Source: Siphonodentalium dalli (Eukaryota > Mollusca > Scaphopoda > Gadilida > Siphonodentaliidae). From it: a stretch of DNA of 64,000 nt. The translations under genes and the position numbers were made by a program. Location of the stretch: positions 123,165,030 to 123,229,029 of the forward strand of contig CP136067.1 of NCBI GenBank assembly GCA_032622095.1, read 5' to 3'. Shown here one piece after another: positions 10,955-22,431 of this stretch; position 1 is the stretch's first letter; each line of letters starts with the position of its first letter. The notes beneath the pieces were generated by a model that was not told the DNA's origin, ran no database searches, and saw only the letters and a list, made by a program, of their open reading frames with translations.

Positions 10955-13009
10955 TGTTTTGCGCACGTCACTTTCCATATTTGGAATTTCCATATATGGG
11001 ATTTTGTTAACCTCAATACCGATCAAGTTATCTTAGCATAAACATAAAATATATTGTAATTTATGCAACTACGACCCTGGTAACCCTGATAACTAATAAA
11101 ATATACCGGCCAATTCATTTTAAGATCGTTATTTCACGTTGCTTTAGGCATAAATACACTCTTAAACGCACATAAACGACCCATTGGCGTTAAATTAAAT
11201 ATACTCGGTATTTATTAATATTAGTTTTTTATTGCTCAGTATAGAGTTAGACCCTTGACACCTGTCAATATATTTGGGCTGAATTCATATGATGCGGTAT
11301 TGTTCCTCGAAATAAACAACAAACCCGTCGTTACTTCGAAATGTCGTTTGGGCTAACATTTACACAAATCCTCCGTGTGTTCTCCTCAATTGACACGCAG
11401 GTTCTCAGTCGACACACAGGTTATCCCAGAAAGTGGTGTGAGATAAACAGCCAAGGTTTGGCTGAAACAAGAAAACTAAGATGCATGCATCAGGTCACCC
11501 ATGAACTATTTAGCATAGAATGATTCAGTTCGGTTGCAGTTTCACAACGTTACAACTGACATACGATTACACAAGACGAACCTTGGATGTGGAACTATGT
11601 AAGAGTGAATATTAATGTTCTAAATCCCATGTTTCACCTTTAGTGGTAATGGGGTAGTACTTTATTAACACGCAAGTAGTGTAATTACGTACGGGTAATT
11701 AAAAGTAACAAATCGTTTAGTTTCTATCGTATCGGCTGAAAGAGGTGAGCAGATTTCTGTTGATGAATGTTCTCGTTAGCTGCCAATATAATGTGCATAT
11801 TTGTCCCGTTACGTTTATACACTGTAGCATTGGCGGGCCAGAGTGTGTTGACATGTTAATTGTTTGGTTCATTAATAACAGATCAGCAGGGATTTGTCGT
11901 GATAACCTATACGTGGAAATATGCTACCTAAACGGTTAAATTAACGGTTGATCTATTACACCACCGTGTATAGTCGGTTTAAATAGGTATATTATATAGG
12001 GACGTTTGCTAAATTTTGGTGTGGACCGATGATCGAAAAACAAATCAGAGGTAAATGTCGGCGGGCGGGAGGGCCTTTTTTTCAATAATTTTTAAAGAAG
12101 GGTGTACAATTGGCAAATGATGAGGGGCGGTGTGACGTGTAACTATGATTGAAATTAGATAAGCAATTTGCATTATTGGATGAGGGATGTTATATTAATT
12201 ATATTAAAGGGACGAGAGGGCTTAGTTGTCGAAAATATTCATATTTGTTCCAAACACCGCAAACAGAAAAATATTAAAACGCATACATTTTGGTTCAAAT
12301 ATACGATCACTATCGCTTAAGCATCATGCTTACATAAAGACCTACTACATTTTACCTAAACAAGAGTCTGATTGTGTTATAGAAGGCAGCACAATGCTAC
12401 TGGCTAATCACACACAAATGGTATAAACGCTCTTTATTATTTCCAATTAAGGAATTGAGCAACAAGGAACGCTCTTTATGTTTACCATCATAATATAAAG
12501 AAACACCAGGAAAGTAACTTTTTATGCTTTGTTTACATAACAATCGTCAAATTTACGACAACAACATACTGTTTATGAGATATTTCTCATTTGTATATTA
12601 ACAAAGTCTGTCTATATTTGAATATTATTTTCGTTTGTAGCGGTTTTTGACAGGTGGAAATATATTCACAGGATACCCACCAAGGCCTTCCGTACCTTTA
12701 AGGTATACTGCTATTTCTTTTCAATAGCAGAATACATAATGCTATTAAGAAGTGACACAAAACACAGAACATTTTTTTTAATTATAAGTATTGAGCAGTA
12801 AGAAATATTTGAGTCGAGGAAACCAGTAACGAAAGGCGATATTAGCATGATTTCTGTCAGAGAATAATTGTTTACGTTCCAATGAATATTAAAATGTACT
12901 GAAAACAAACTGCTAATGGGTGCCAGACTTTCATAAACACAAATTATGTATTAATGGTGTAACGACATATTTCGTTCTTTAATGTCTCAAAAAATAGGGG
13001 GTGGGGATG

Positions 13010-13230
13010 ATTGGATCTCTAGTTTAACGACATTTTTCGGTCTTTGTAGTTTAATGAAATTTTTCGGTCTTTATAATATCTCAAGATATAGGGGGTATTT
13101 GGATCTCTAGTTTAACGACATTTTTCGGTCTTTATAGTTTAACGACATTTTCGGTATTTATTATCTCAAGATACAGGGGCCCTTAGGGGGTATTTGGATC
13201 TCTAGTTTAACGACATTTTTCGGTCTTTGA
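13010..13230. repeat. Minisatellite, ~27-bp unit, in Helentron unit 2
   Basis: Same GTTTAACGACATTTTTCGGTC repeat as 8470-8716 at the matching place of unit 2. Confidence 0.75.
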
Positions 13231-14222
13231 TAGCAAAATGGAAGAAGTACATCTTTGGAAAGATGTGGTGGCCCTAAAAAGGAAAGTTGTTTGGTGGTCT
13301 TGAAAAGCAGTTTTTCTGAACAGTCTTCATTGATTAAAGTGACGTGAAACACTCCGGCAGACACCGGGCAGAGTGATCAAATAGAAATTAAGAATAATCT
13401 TTCTCAAAGTAGTTATTTGTTACGAATATTAATCCAAATGGATGATACACAGCGTCATTCTTATATATTAGTTAAATGCAATGACTCTCGATGGCGAAAT
13501 CATTTTTGTTTAATTATAGCCGATAGTTGCGCCCCGAATCGAGGTGTAAATATTTACAATTTGGAGTAGTTCAGACGATGTTCTCTATGAAGTCGTGTTG
13601 TAGATTTCTTTGGAAATGTTCAGTGATGTTAGTAGAATGATAGCATTCCCCAGGTTGGCAAAGTGCCCGAGCACTAACTTATCAATTTCTCGCACCCGAA
13701 AAAGTCCATAACAAGTCCATAATATGTCTTTAAGCATATATATAAATCTCCGAAAACAAAAATTCTAAAGCATTAAACGATTTGCTATATTTCCAGGGCA
13801 TATATTTCATCTGATTTTGCTTTTTGCTGATATATACTTTTTCACGAGAATCCAGGGTAATTTGCGAGAATATTTACGAGAATCTAGATTTGGATTCTCG
13901 CCGAAATATAAGCCCAGATTTCACTCTGAAGTGTGCCTAAATGGCATAAATTGTACCCTGGTTCCCATGTTCGCCAAAGTGGCATAAATTTATTTCAGGA
14001 TAATACTAATAGGCATTCATTTATATCACTGACATCAGGACAATAAATAGCCATTTCCATTGCATGGAACAGAAAAGAGCGTTATTGTTTATCGGTGTTG
14101 TTTTTGGAAGTGGTGGTAGTTAAATTGTATACGTTTCGACCCCCAATAAGTATTTCCGAACAAATGAATTATTAACAAGCGTGACATGACATCATTGACG
14201 AAGATAATTAACACCGATCTAC

Positions 14223-14433
14223 GAGAAGTAGCCAAATACCTTAAGGTAATTGACAGTCGTTCGGCTGCTATTATCTGATTATTGATAATCTCATGTTGGT
14301 ATCCTGCTTCTCTATAGGAATCAGATTGCGTTTCTAGAGTCGGGGAGCGAGTACACCGTGGAATGCTAAAGGTGAAGGTAACTGAAGATTGACCTTCACC
14401 TGATACATGCGACACGTTATTAAAGGATGACAT
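14223..14433 (-). pseudogene. PIF/Harbinger-like transposase fragment
   Basis: Residues 54-70 of the open frame read IIAAERLSITLRYLATS, a signature near the N-terminus of PIF/Harbinger nucleases just before the DDE core. The match breaks off exactly where homology between units 1 and 2 begins (14222). The rest of the ORF is not recognisable and no DDE residues are present. It could be a captured piece or an older insertion. Confidence 0.45.
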
Positions 14434-14460
14434 CCCGTTTATTTGATTTGTACATAATAT

Positions 14461-15342
14461 CTAAACAAGAAAAGATAAATCTTTCAACTCCGATGGAATA
14501 ATTCCAACATAAAGAGAATTTAATTTCTTATGTAAGACTGGAATTACATGTCCGCAAGACCTGTGGCATTTACGACACAAAGCTGAATCCCTAGCAATTT
14601 CCAAATTATCCAAAACATCATCGCAAATGTGCCGTGGAACCTTTGACACTTGATTAGAGAACAAGAATGTACAACACATACCACATTCAAAATCAGCACG
14701 CTCTCGTATTGCACACTCATATTCAACATTGTGATTAACATCAGACACATAATCTAAATTTAATAGATCTACCCATGTGTCAACTTCATAAACAAAAGAC
14801 ACTGGAGGTGTGAAACTGTCCGATACAGAGTAAATAAATGAAACAGGTGAATGAAATTCATGTAAATTGTCTAGGTCAATACACAATGATATGGAAGTGT
14901 GATCAATTGGAACGCACTTGACTGGCAATATCTGATTACTACATTCAATATCAAACTGTACTGGATTCACCTTTGTTTTTTTCCTTTGATTGATTTTACT
15001 ACATGTACCATAACAATGATCTTTATTAATCCGGAGTAAGTCTGCTCGATTTCTGGCAGCAACCACATGATCGTCATACACTTCACATGATGCGACAGTA
15101 TATGGAATATTTGGATTACATGTATATCGCACATTTGTGTCATACATAACACCATACAAATTTGTTGACAGAAAATTTCTATCATTGTCCACAGAAGCAT
15201 TTAAGACTACATTAACATTCTGTTGTAAAGCATCGGTTTTCTTACTTAAACGTTTGGAGCACTTCTTTAATGAGCTTGAAGCATATTGGTGATCACTACA
15301 GCTACCGGTAGCCCATACATGTACATCACTAGTATTATTCAT
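14461..15342 (-). pseudogene. Helentron ORF, cysteine-rich region before the missing Rep domain
   Basis: An open frame of 293 codons. Its end carries ECGMCCTFLFS, then SALCRKCHRSCGHVIPVLHKKLNS and IIPSELKDLSFL. A CxxC pair followed by IP..LN...IPxELxxL is the segment that sits immediately before the Helitron-like N-terminal domain of Rep-helicase proteins. The frame stops there (TAG at 14461) and nothing of Rep (HUH motif) or the SF1 helicase follows. The start ATG overlaps the previous stop, which could be coincidence, a remnant of one long ORF, or true separate ORFs. Confidence 0.55.
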
Positions 15343-15794
15343 AACACTATTCCGAAATATTTGCTTTCAACACAAACAGATTGATTTGTCTGCACTTGCG
15401 TACCACAACTCTGATTCGCACTCTTCACCTGACATTGCTCAATTACACTTTCTTGACATGCTTCAACAGTTACATTTATAGCGACATTATCCTTTGTTTT
15501 TAAATCGTTATCGGCTGTGGTGCTCACTGCTGAATCAATCATAAATGGCCCATTTTCAATTCTTCCAATAGCTGTCACTGTCTGTGTTATAATAGGAGTG
15601 ATCTCAAAAATATTTCCTGCATAATTATCAAACACGTGCAGAATAAGTTCATCAAAGGACTCAAAATTCAACAAAACTGCTGTACCTCCAGATGACGTTC
15701 GACGTCCTAACAAATCTCGTTGATGAGAGTCAAAAATTGTAAATATATTTCTTGGTCTGTCAATATAAAAGCTATTAAACAGTGATGTCTCCAA
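15339..15794 (-). pseudogene. Helentron ORF, second part (histidine of the peptidase-like domain)
   Basis: It overlaps the preceding ORF by 20 bases in another frame and has no ATG at the point where homology should continue, so it is best read as the same protein after a frameshift. FTIFDSHQRDLLGRR, followed by GGTAVLLNF, matches the D-S-H site expected for the catalytic histidine of the domain. The remainder is low in recognisable features and rich in acidic and polar residues. It ends with a TGA that overlaps the ATG of the next ORF by four bases (15339-15342). Confidence 0.45.
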
Positions 15795-16275
15795 ATGTTA
15801 TAATGTGAAATTCACTATGACTTAATGCTGAAATCAATGATTCAAGAAACGATTGTTGCCCAAAAACGCTGTCTATATCCCCATTTACAACACCATGAAA
15901 TTGGTCGCGAACATATCGGATGTGGAAAATATTGTTAAACGGCTCTAAATTTTCGGGCAAATGATAATGTCCAAGATATCCAGTGTTTGAATTTAGAATG
16001 TCCCTATGTACAGTTTGAACTAACTGTGAATACAAAATCGTTCCCTGTTCTAACAGTCCATCCAAATCATATACATCAATGTTCACAAGTTGATCATTTT
16101 GGTTTTGATCGTTGATCCGTCCAGATGAAAAAAATAACAATGCTACCAAAGCAATTGCTGTACACTGAACACCATTAAAAGGTGAAAACTGTTGGCAGCC
16201 CTGGTGTAAATTTGCCCTCACAGCTCTGAGTCTGACCATGATTATGGCGATTGACTGATTCTGAATCAGATACAC
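15775..16275 (-). pseudogene. Helentron ORF, cysteine-peptidase-like domain (first part)
   Basis: The likely start is the ATG at 16239 (MVRLRAVRANLHQG); the frame is open a little further upstream. The pattern HQG...GVQCTAIALVALLF puts a cysteine (residue 38 of the open frame) after a glutamine in a hydrophobic helix, as in the papain-fold, OTU- or tegument-protease-like domains that some animal Helentrons carry upstream of Rep. Its histidine partner lies in the next ORF. The frame ends at 15775, where a one-base shift leads into 15794-15339. The role of such domains in transposition is unknown. Family assignment is by pattern only. Confidence 0.5.
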
Positions 16276-17747
16276 AGTAAAATGGAAGGCAAAAGAATAA
16301 AATATTATTATCAGTATAACAAATAGTGAATGGAGAAAAATTCGTTAAAAGAAAAAGATTTATTTGGAATTTGAATTATTTTGATTTGTAAATCTAAATC
16401 GCGAAAGAAAATTCAGAGGGTCCAGTAATTTGACTAAATTTAGCAATCGCAGAAAATGGTAACACGCCAACTACTAGAGTAAGGCCTAACAAAAAAAGAC
16501 CTGTGTTTGGGGTCACATGGTCTGAAAATATTAGGGTAGGTAGGGATTATCTTTTTCGTTTTGTATTTTTTGTTTTTTAATAATTAAACATACCGCATAA
16601 TAATTTAACCTTGTAATGATATTGTGAATGTATTAATTCCCCAATGTACTCTGACAGCCATATAGTATATGAGATGTGACATATTTCACATCAACCAGGC
16701 CTAGATGGATAATAATTTACACATACCATCTTCATTTTAATATATTAAAATAATTTTATATAATTTCAGGCGGTTTTCAGACATTCCTGAACTGAAATAT
16801 AAATGTATAAAATTGTTTTAATACTGGTACCATTTAACTGTGGGCATTTATATTAAATAAATAACAGTTTGTTATATTTGTTGTTTTAATATAATATAAA
16901 ACAGATGCTTTCCTGTATTATATTTGGAAATTATAAGTGTCAAAACAAGGAGAGTAACTTTAATATTATAGTAAACAGTAGCAAGAACTTATAAATAACC
17001 GAGGAATTTCCCATTCAACGAACGATCCGATTGGTACTAGCACATAATTATTTATAGCAGTCCAATGGGCGGAGATCTGACCAGAGTGATGCATTGGATG
17101 TCAGAAACACGGGGTCGTATTTTGTCACAATCACGAAAAGGTGTTTTGCGAAATATTCGTATTGACAACAATATGTAGATATGTACTAGATCATACATCC
17201 AACTGCATTCACACACAGCTTGGTAAAACACAGCGCAAGATTGCAGCAATATTGCCAATATAAACAAGTAAATAATACGCCCATCATAAACCAACTTCCC
17301 ACTGTGAGCCCCGTGTGTTCAATCAATGATTCTATTCGATCATTTGTCCGACCATACCACGTATGGATAAAGGGACGCAGGTTGTAAACAACTTGACACG
17401 AAACTCCTCTCGTGGGCCTCACTTTAGAGAAGCCGCGCTAGCAACACGTTAGCTACGCCGCATTGAATGGATTGGTTTATTATTTACTGGGGGTGAAAGC
17501 TATACACGTGGTTTGTGAATGAATGTTCCAGAACATCGCGGAACATGCATTTTGTTGATGTTTAGAACTTCTCAAAATATGAACTATGCGGGCTGGATTA
17601 ATTATTAAATAAACACTCTGTGCAGCAGTGCCTACATCAACACACTCTTAAAGACGCAATACACCGCCATCTAATGTCGTTATTTAACTGGGTCGGTGTT
17701 TGTTGTTATCAATCGTTCATTGCTTCGTTTTTATGAAGACCATTGTA
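16276..17747. other. Non-coding part of Helentron unit 2
   Basis: AT-rich, between the ORFs and the 5' region shared with unit 1. No ORF with family resemblance on either strand; a promoter for the minus-strand ORFs would lie here, but no motif is convincing. Confidence 0.4.
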
Positions 17748-18094
17748 TCTGTTTTGCTCATGCGCAAGTCACTTTCCATATTTGGAATTTCCATATATGG
17801 GATTTGTGTTAACCTCAATACCGATCGATACTGATCAAGCTACAACATATAACCACGCAATTATCTTTGCATAAAAATAAGATATATTGTAATTTATGCA
17901 ACTACGACCCTGGTAACCCTGATAACTAGAATAATATACCGGCCAATTCATTTTAAGATCGTTATTTCACTTTGCTTTAGGCATAAATACACTCTTAAAC
18001 GCACATAAACGACCCATTGGCGTTAAATTAAATATACTCGGTATTTATTATATTAGTTTTTTATTGCTCAGTATAGAGTTAGACCCTTGACACC

Positions 18095-19575
18095 CAGGGG
18101 GGGGGTCGGAAAAAATTTCCAGGCACGTATGATGATTTTTTTTTCCGGCCTCGGACCACCCACCCACCCAATTTCTTCCATTTCCGGCCTTTTTTTCCAG
18201 GCAATTTTGGACACCCACCCTTTTTTTTCCGTTTCAGGAAGTTTTTTCCGGTCAGTTTTGGACACCCACCCCCCTTAAATTTGAGAAAAATTATCAATTG
18301 AGCAACCAAATAGCTGATTATCCTGCATTATCATAATTTATTGCGCTAAATTTGAATAGAACAGTGCATAATGAGATAACTATACTATTTGAATTTATCA
18401 TATAAGTGTCAATAATCAAGAAATGTGTCAACATAATCACATTTCTAGGGATATATAGGCAGAGTGCCAAGGTTTTTATTAACATTCATTTTCATAATAT
18501 ATAGTCACATGATCTAGTCACATAATCACATTTGAGTATTCTACAGAATACATGGTACCGGTACAACAAATTTCAGATTATTTGATATTTTTGATATTTG
18601 CTATGTGATATACAGTAATGCCCTAATTAATCGACTCCATAACCACAGCAGAATAATGGGTACTTTAATTTTAATTTCCGACTAAATCCTGAAAATTACC
18701 CATTATTCTGCTGTGGTTATGGAGTCGTTTAATTAGGGCATTACTGTATTGCTGGAATCAAATTGTTTATCAAAACATGTGGAAATACAACTGTTCATCC
18801 CAGTTCATCCCAGTTTGAAGAATAATGCTAATACCAAACATAACCATGATATACATGCGTGACTCTTCTTGGGGCATCTCAGAAACCAGAACTGAGGAAA
18901 CATGTTATAGCATGTAATGGCAGGCTGGTAGCCACTGCCTGAAGTAATAGGCTTCGTAATAATTGGGAATAATATGGATGGATAGCCCAATTTTACTTCT
19001 TTTTTGCTCACGATATCAGTGACGATAAAATCTTCGTTACTGTGATTAACATTACAAGCTGATCCACATTAACATGGAAAACAATGTGAAATTGTTCAAG
19101 CTGGCCCGGTTGGCCTTCAATTTATTTGTTAAGATTTTGTTTTACGTTGTCAAAAGTCTATTTTATTCCATTATTTATTATATCTTTATTTCCAAGTCAC
19201 ATATGGTCAAGTGTGCTTTCATTTTATTGCTTATTTTCAGCTGAGTTCTGCATAGTTATTCTTATTTTGTTGTATCAGTAGATGGAATCCTGATTAAATT
19301 TTATTTTCCCAATAGCGCAGTGTCTAGTTCTATCAAGTTGAATTTGGGTTATTGTTGGCCATTGTGCAACTGATCCAACTTCTGATAACCTCTATATGTA
19401 GTATAGCATTAGTATTAACTATATATGACCTGTTTCTGTTCAAAACACATCAAAATAAGACTCAATAGCAGGAATGGAAAAAAAATTTGGCATATGGAAA
19501 AAACTGTTTTTTGGACCCAAGAGACACCCACCCACCCCATCATACGTGCCTGGAAATTTTGTCCGACCCCCCCTG
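18095..19575. mobile_element. Inverted-repeat DNA transposon (hAT-like termini), 1481 bp, inserted in Helentron unit 2
   Basis: Ends are inverted: CAGGGGGGGGGTCGGAAAAA at the left, complement of CCGACCCCCCCTG at the right, and AATTTCCAGGCACGTATGATG continues the match for about 40 bases. Flanks repeat TGACACC (18088-18094 and 19576-19582). The same place in unit 1 (near 11251-11257) has a single TGACACC and no insertion, so the boundaries are certain. CAGGG ends suggest hAT, although the duplication is 7 rather than 8 bases. No transposase ORF. Confidence 0.85.
18613..18746. mobile_element. Mariner-type MITE, nested in the 18095-19575 element
   Basis: Near-perfect palindrome with CAGTAATGCCCTAATTAATC ends and TA on both sides (18611-18612, 18747-18748), as for Tc1/mariner targets. 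Arms of about 60 bases include ACCACAGCAGAATAATGGGTA. Related copies lie at 32400, 32575 and 32750. Confidence 0.85.
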
Positions 19576-19787
19576 TGACACCTGTCAATATATTTGGGCT
19601 GAATTCATATGATGCGGTATTATTCCTCGAAATAAACAACAAAGCCGTCTTTACTTCGAAATGTCGTTTGGGCTAACATTTACACAAATCCTCCGTGTGT
19701 TCTCCTCAATTGACACACAGGTTCTCAGTCGACACACAGGTTATCCCAGAAACAGGTGTGAAATAAACACCCAAGGTTTGGGTGAAA

Positions 19788-20585
19788 TAATACTATCTGC
19801 AAACACTGTGGCCGTTTGTACCATAACCAGGTTGAACACATGTTTCTCCATTGTTTCTCACCACATATATTTCAACTGAAGAACTGCTTCTGGTATAGAA
19901 TTATTAATGTCCACGATATCCCAATCTTTGTCACGATGGATCAATTGTCTTGCAATGAATTTCTAATGTATGCATTTGGATGCCAGTCGCTGGGCGGACT
20001 TGATCCCTCAGATATTCCCAATGAAAATAGTTTATTCACAGACTGCTTCTCGTTCATTAGTGTATTATGTTACATATGATTGTTTGCGAGTGGCGACTCC
20101 TATATAGATACATGCATCATGTATACTGCTGATCTTTAATATCCCAAATTTGTCGGGAAACAAAATAGCATATGTAACAATACAATTTTATTATTACTGT
20201 CTACAGTATACTAAAGTATACGAATATCACAATATCAATGATAACATCGCATCTCTGTATATTATATGGAATGCCACCATATATCGATATCTAATGTATT
20301 ATATGCCATTATAGACATTGAAGTATAATTATAATTTGTAGATATATGACCTCTGTGATTGCAATCGCCATGCAATTTATTATATATATAGTATTGACGT
20401 TATATATACACGTACATATAGTACAGTAATTGCTTCTAATTTCACACGATGCATTCGTGTCTGTTCTGATAAGATATACGTAACGCCTTATTATTCTTAA
20501 TGTTGTTTGATTATGTAATTGTATATACGTTGTACACTACGTCTCCCGTGCGTGGAGGAATAAACAATCTCTCTCTCTTTGAAAT
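19788..20585 (+). mobile_element. LINE C, right part: C-terminal zinc-knuckle ORF and 3'UTR
   Basis: The ORF picks up the codon phase left at 6889 and reads TICKHCGRLYHNQVEHMFLHC (C-x2-C and H-x4-C knuckle), then an aromatic and hydrophobic tail ending at 20079. This is the usual last domain of LINE ORF2. A 3'UTR of about 500 bases follows, and the element probably ends at the AATAAACAA(TC)n tract near 20560-20585. The three bases TAA at 19788-19790 repeat those at 6887-6889 on the other side of the insertion. Confidence 0.65.
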
Positions 20586-20725
20586 AAAAGCGCCAAAACT
20601 ACAACGTAATGGTTGGTGTGCATTGAAATAGCGACGATATAAATGTACACATAATCTCTCTCTCTCTCCCCCCCCCCCCGTATAAAAAGAGACATATCAT
20701 TTAGTTGGACATAATTATATAGGAC
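20586..20725. other. Low-complexity stretch (CT)n / C-tract
   Basis: Contains ATAATCTCTCTCTCTC followed by a run of C. No gene seen. Confidence 0.4.
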
Positions 20726-20861
20726 CAGAGACGCCCGAGAAGGGGGGGGCATGCGGGGATTCTTTCCCCCTTGCCCTGGTCCAGGTGAGACCAGTGGGCA
20801 TCCGAAAAGTGCCCACCTGATGGGTTTGCCCCCTTGCCCTTTGGTGCTTCCGGCGTCCCTG
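20726..20861. mobile_element. hAT-like MITE, 136 bp
   Basis: Ends CAGAGACGCC and GGCGTCCCTG are inverted; flanks TATAGGAC (20718-20725) and TATAGAAC (20862-20869) are an 8-base duplication with one mismatch. The interior has CCCCCTTGCCCT repeats. Diverged half copies occur near 50010-50072 and 58530-58592. Confidence 0.75.
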
Positions 20862-20985
20862 TATAGAACAATATTATGGCCGGCATTCTCGAAATATCCT
20901 GACACACTAAACAACCTCAATATTTACTAATGATGTTGCAAATTAGAGACGACATTCAGAAAATAGTTTATTGAAAGATGCATAA

Positions 20986-21365
20986 TCCGAATTAACGCTC
21001 CCACATTACTCTTTCTTTGGCTTCTATTTGATTCGAGTCGAGAAACCCACCCATCAAATCTCAAAGTGATCAGATATCGAATCTTAAAATTTGTTACTTC
21101 TCGAGATATGTACTTATTTGTGGCCTGGAAAAAATTCGTCAAAGCTACGGACTCGGACAAAATTGCGGATGAATATCTCTAACACCAAGTGGTAATTCGG
21201 CAAATGTTCGTGTTAATCAAGGGATAATACGGCCATATTTCGTTGAACAACATGTTGAAGAATAAATTTTTTGGGGAAATTTTATACAATAGTTGACAGT
21301 GGTTAGCATTATTTTGTTGTAATTAATCGATTCTGATAACTAAAGCGTATTTTAAAGAAAAAACT
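20986..21365. repeat. Dispersed repeat family R2, copy
   Basis: TTTGGCTTC, GATTCGAGTCGAG, ATTTGTTACTTCTCGAGATAT and ATTAATCGATTCTGATAAC recur in order at 55595-56040 and in part at 1755-1880 and 33345-33750. No coding capacity; superfamily not identified. Confidence 0.65.
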
Positions 21366-21654
21366 GAAAAGTATTTGTATTTTAATCAAACTTTATCCAC
21401 ATAATCGCCCAATCCACATAATCGCCCAATTGTTTCAAATCTGATGGGGTATCTTTAAATAATTTCTGGAAATCCGTTTATTCATAAGAGCAAAAATAGC
21501 TATAACAATTCTCACTATAATTCTGGTTGGAAAATCACAACAATTTCAACCCAGTTTTACTATGGAATCTCCAACTGATGTTGTGCCAAACATAACATTT
21601 CCAACCGTTGAACGTTCTTGTGAATGTTATATAGGTGATGGGACACCCCAAAAA

Positions 21655-21800
21655 TTGAATATTAGAATTAAAATATTAACTTAGAATTGAAATGTTAAGT
21701 TAGAGTTAAAATATTAAGTTAGAGTTAAAATATCAAGTTATAGTATTAAAAAATTAGAATTAAAATATTATGTTATAGTTAAAATAGTAAGTTAGAATTA
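21655..21800. repeat. AT-rich minisatellite, ~17-19-bp unit
   Basis: Seven or so imperfect copies of TTAGAGTTAAAATATTAAG. No gene in 21366-21946. Confidence 0.7.
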
Positions 21801-21946
21801 TGACCCTTTCGGCCCTCCATAAACATGTATATATTTGTCATTTGTATATATGCTCTCCCAAATTGAGGAGGTTAACAATAAACTACCACTACTATGAATC
21901 TGAGTGTATGTTTACAAAGACTGATCACCATGCAAAATTGATACCA

Positions 21947-22417
21947 TATGTGACCTGCCATATCAAATCCAGTTGTAAGTCGGGATTTTTTTTACCCTGT
22001 GCCAATGCATTCTCTTATATATGCGAGTCGACCATAGGTCGCCTCGCATATATAAGAGAATGCATTGGCCTAACAATTTGTTATCATTTTTTTTAAATAA
22101 ACGTTTCTTACAATTTTTAGGACATAAAATAAAAAAAACATCCATTACCCTGCAGGGAGCCCCACACATATATATAGAAGCATATAGAAGAGTGTCGTCT
22201 GCTCATGTTTGTCTGGGGCTCTGTATGGGTGAAATTATAAAATTGTTAAAGAATACAAGAACAATTTATTAAAATTGTAAAAAATTGTTAGGCCAATGCA
22301 TTCTCTTATATATGCGAGGCGACCTATGGTCGACTCGCATATATAAGAGAATGCATTGGCACAGGGTAAAAAAATCCCGACTTACGACTGGATATGATAT
22401 GGCGGGTCACATATATA
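21947..22417. mobile_element. Foldback element with palindromic ends, directly before lectin exon
   Basis: Arms of about 140 bases (21947-22090 and 22273-22417) are inverted copies: ATATGTGACCTGCCATATCA, GTAAGTCGGGATTTTTTT, CCCTGTGCCAATGCATTCTC. Within each arm, GCCAATGCATTCTCTTATAT to its own reverse complement (about 21996-22069 and 22283-22360) is itself a hairpin around GTCGACCATAGGTCGCC. The right end lies about 14 bases from the exon acceptor. A related core is at 46848-47131. Confidence 0.8.
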
Positions 22418-22431
22418 CCCATATATTCCAG

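Larger units (their letters stand above)
6890..11467 (-). mobile_element. Helentron-like element, unit 1 (non-autonomous copy)
   Basis: The element is oriented on the minus strand: 5' end TTTCAGCC at 11467, 3' end palindrome GATGCATGCATC followed by TTAGTTTTCTTG at 6890. Its 3' part (6890-10158) matches 11468-14222 of unit 2 with few mismatches and its 5' part (about 10955-11467) matches 17748-18094 plus 19583-19787. The middle (10159-10954) differs from unit 2 and holds no recognisable coding sequence. The 54-base 3' end also recurs alone at 39366-39419. Confidence 0.65.
11468..19787 (-). mobile_element. Helentron-like element, unit 2 (coding relic), tandem to unit 1
   Basis: The minus-strand 5' end is TTTCACCCAAACC at 19787 and the 3' end palindrome plus TTAGTTTTCTTG ends at 11468, with no bases between it and unit 1. 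Order along the minus strand: 5' region (with a later 1.48-kb insertion), three ORFs (16275-14461), a short Harbinger-like fragment (14433-14223), and the 3' region shared with unit 1. The rolling-circle Rep and helicase are missing, so it cannot be autonomous now. Confidence 0.65.
4632..22431 (+). other. 17.8 kb phase-1 intron of the lectin gene, filled with transposons
   Basis: Donor GTGAGT at 4632 and acceptor TTCCAG at 22431 are phase-compatible. The contents are described separately: LINE ends, the tandem Helentron dimer, nested MITEs and a foldback element that runs almost to the acceptor. A small repeat at 4745-4870 recurs at 24890-25020 downstream of the last exon. Confidence 0.7.
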
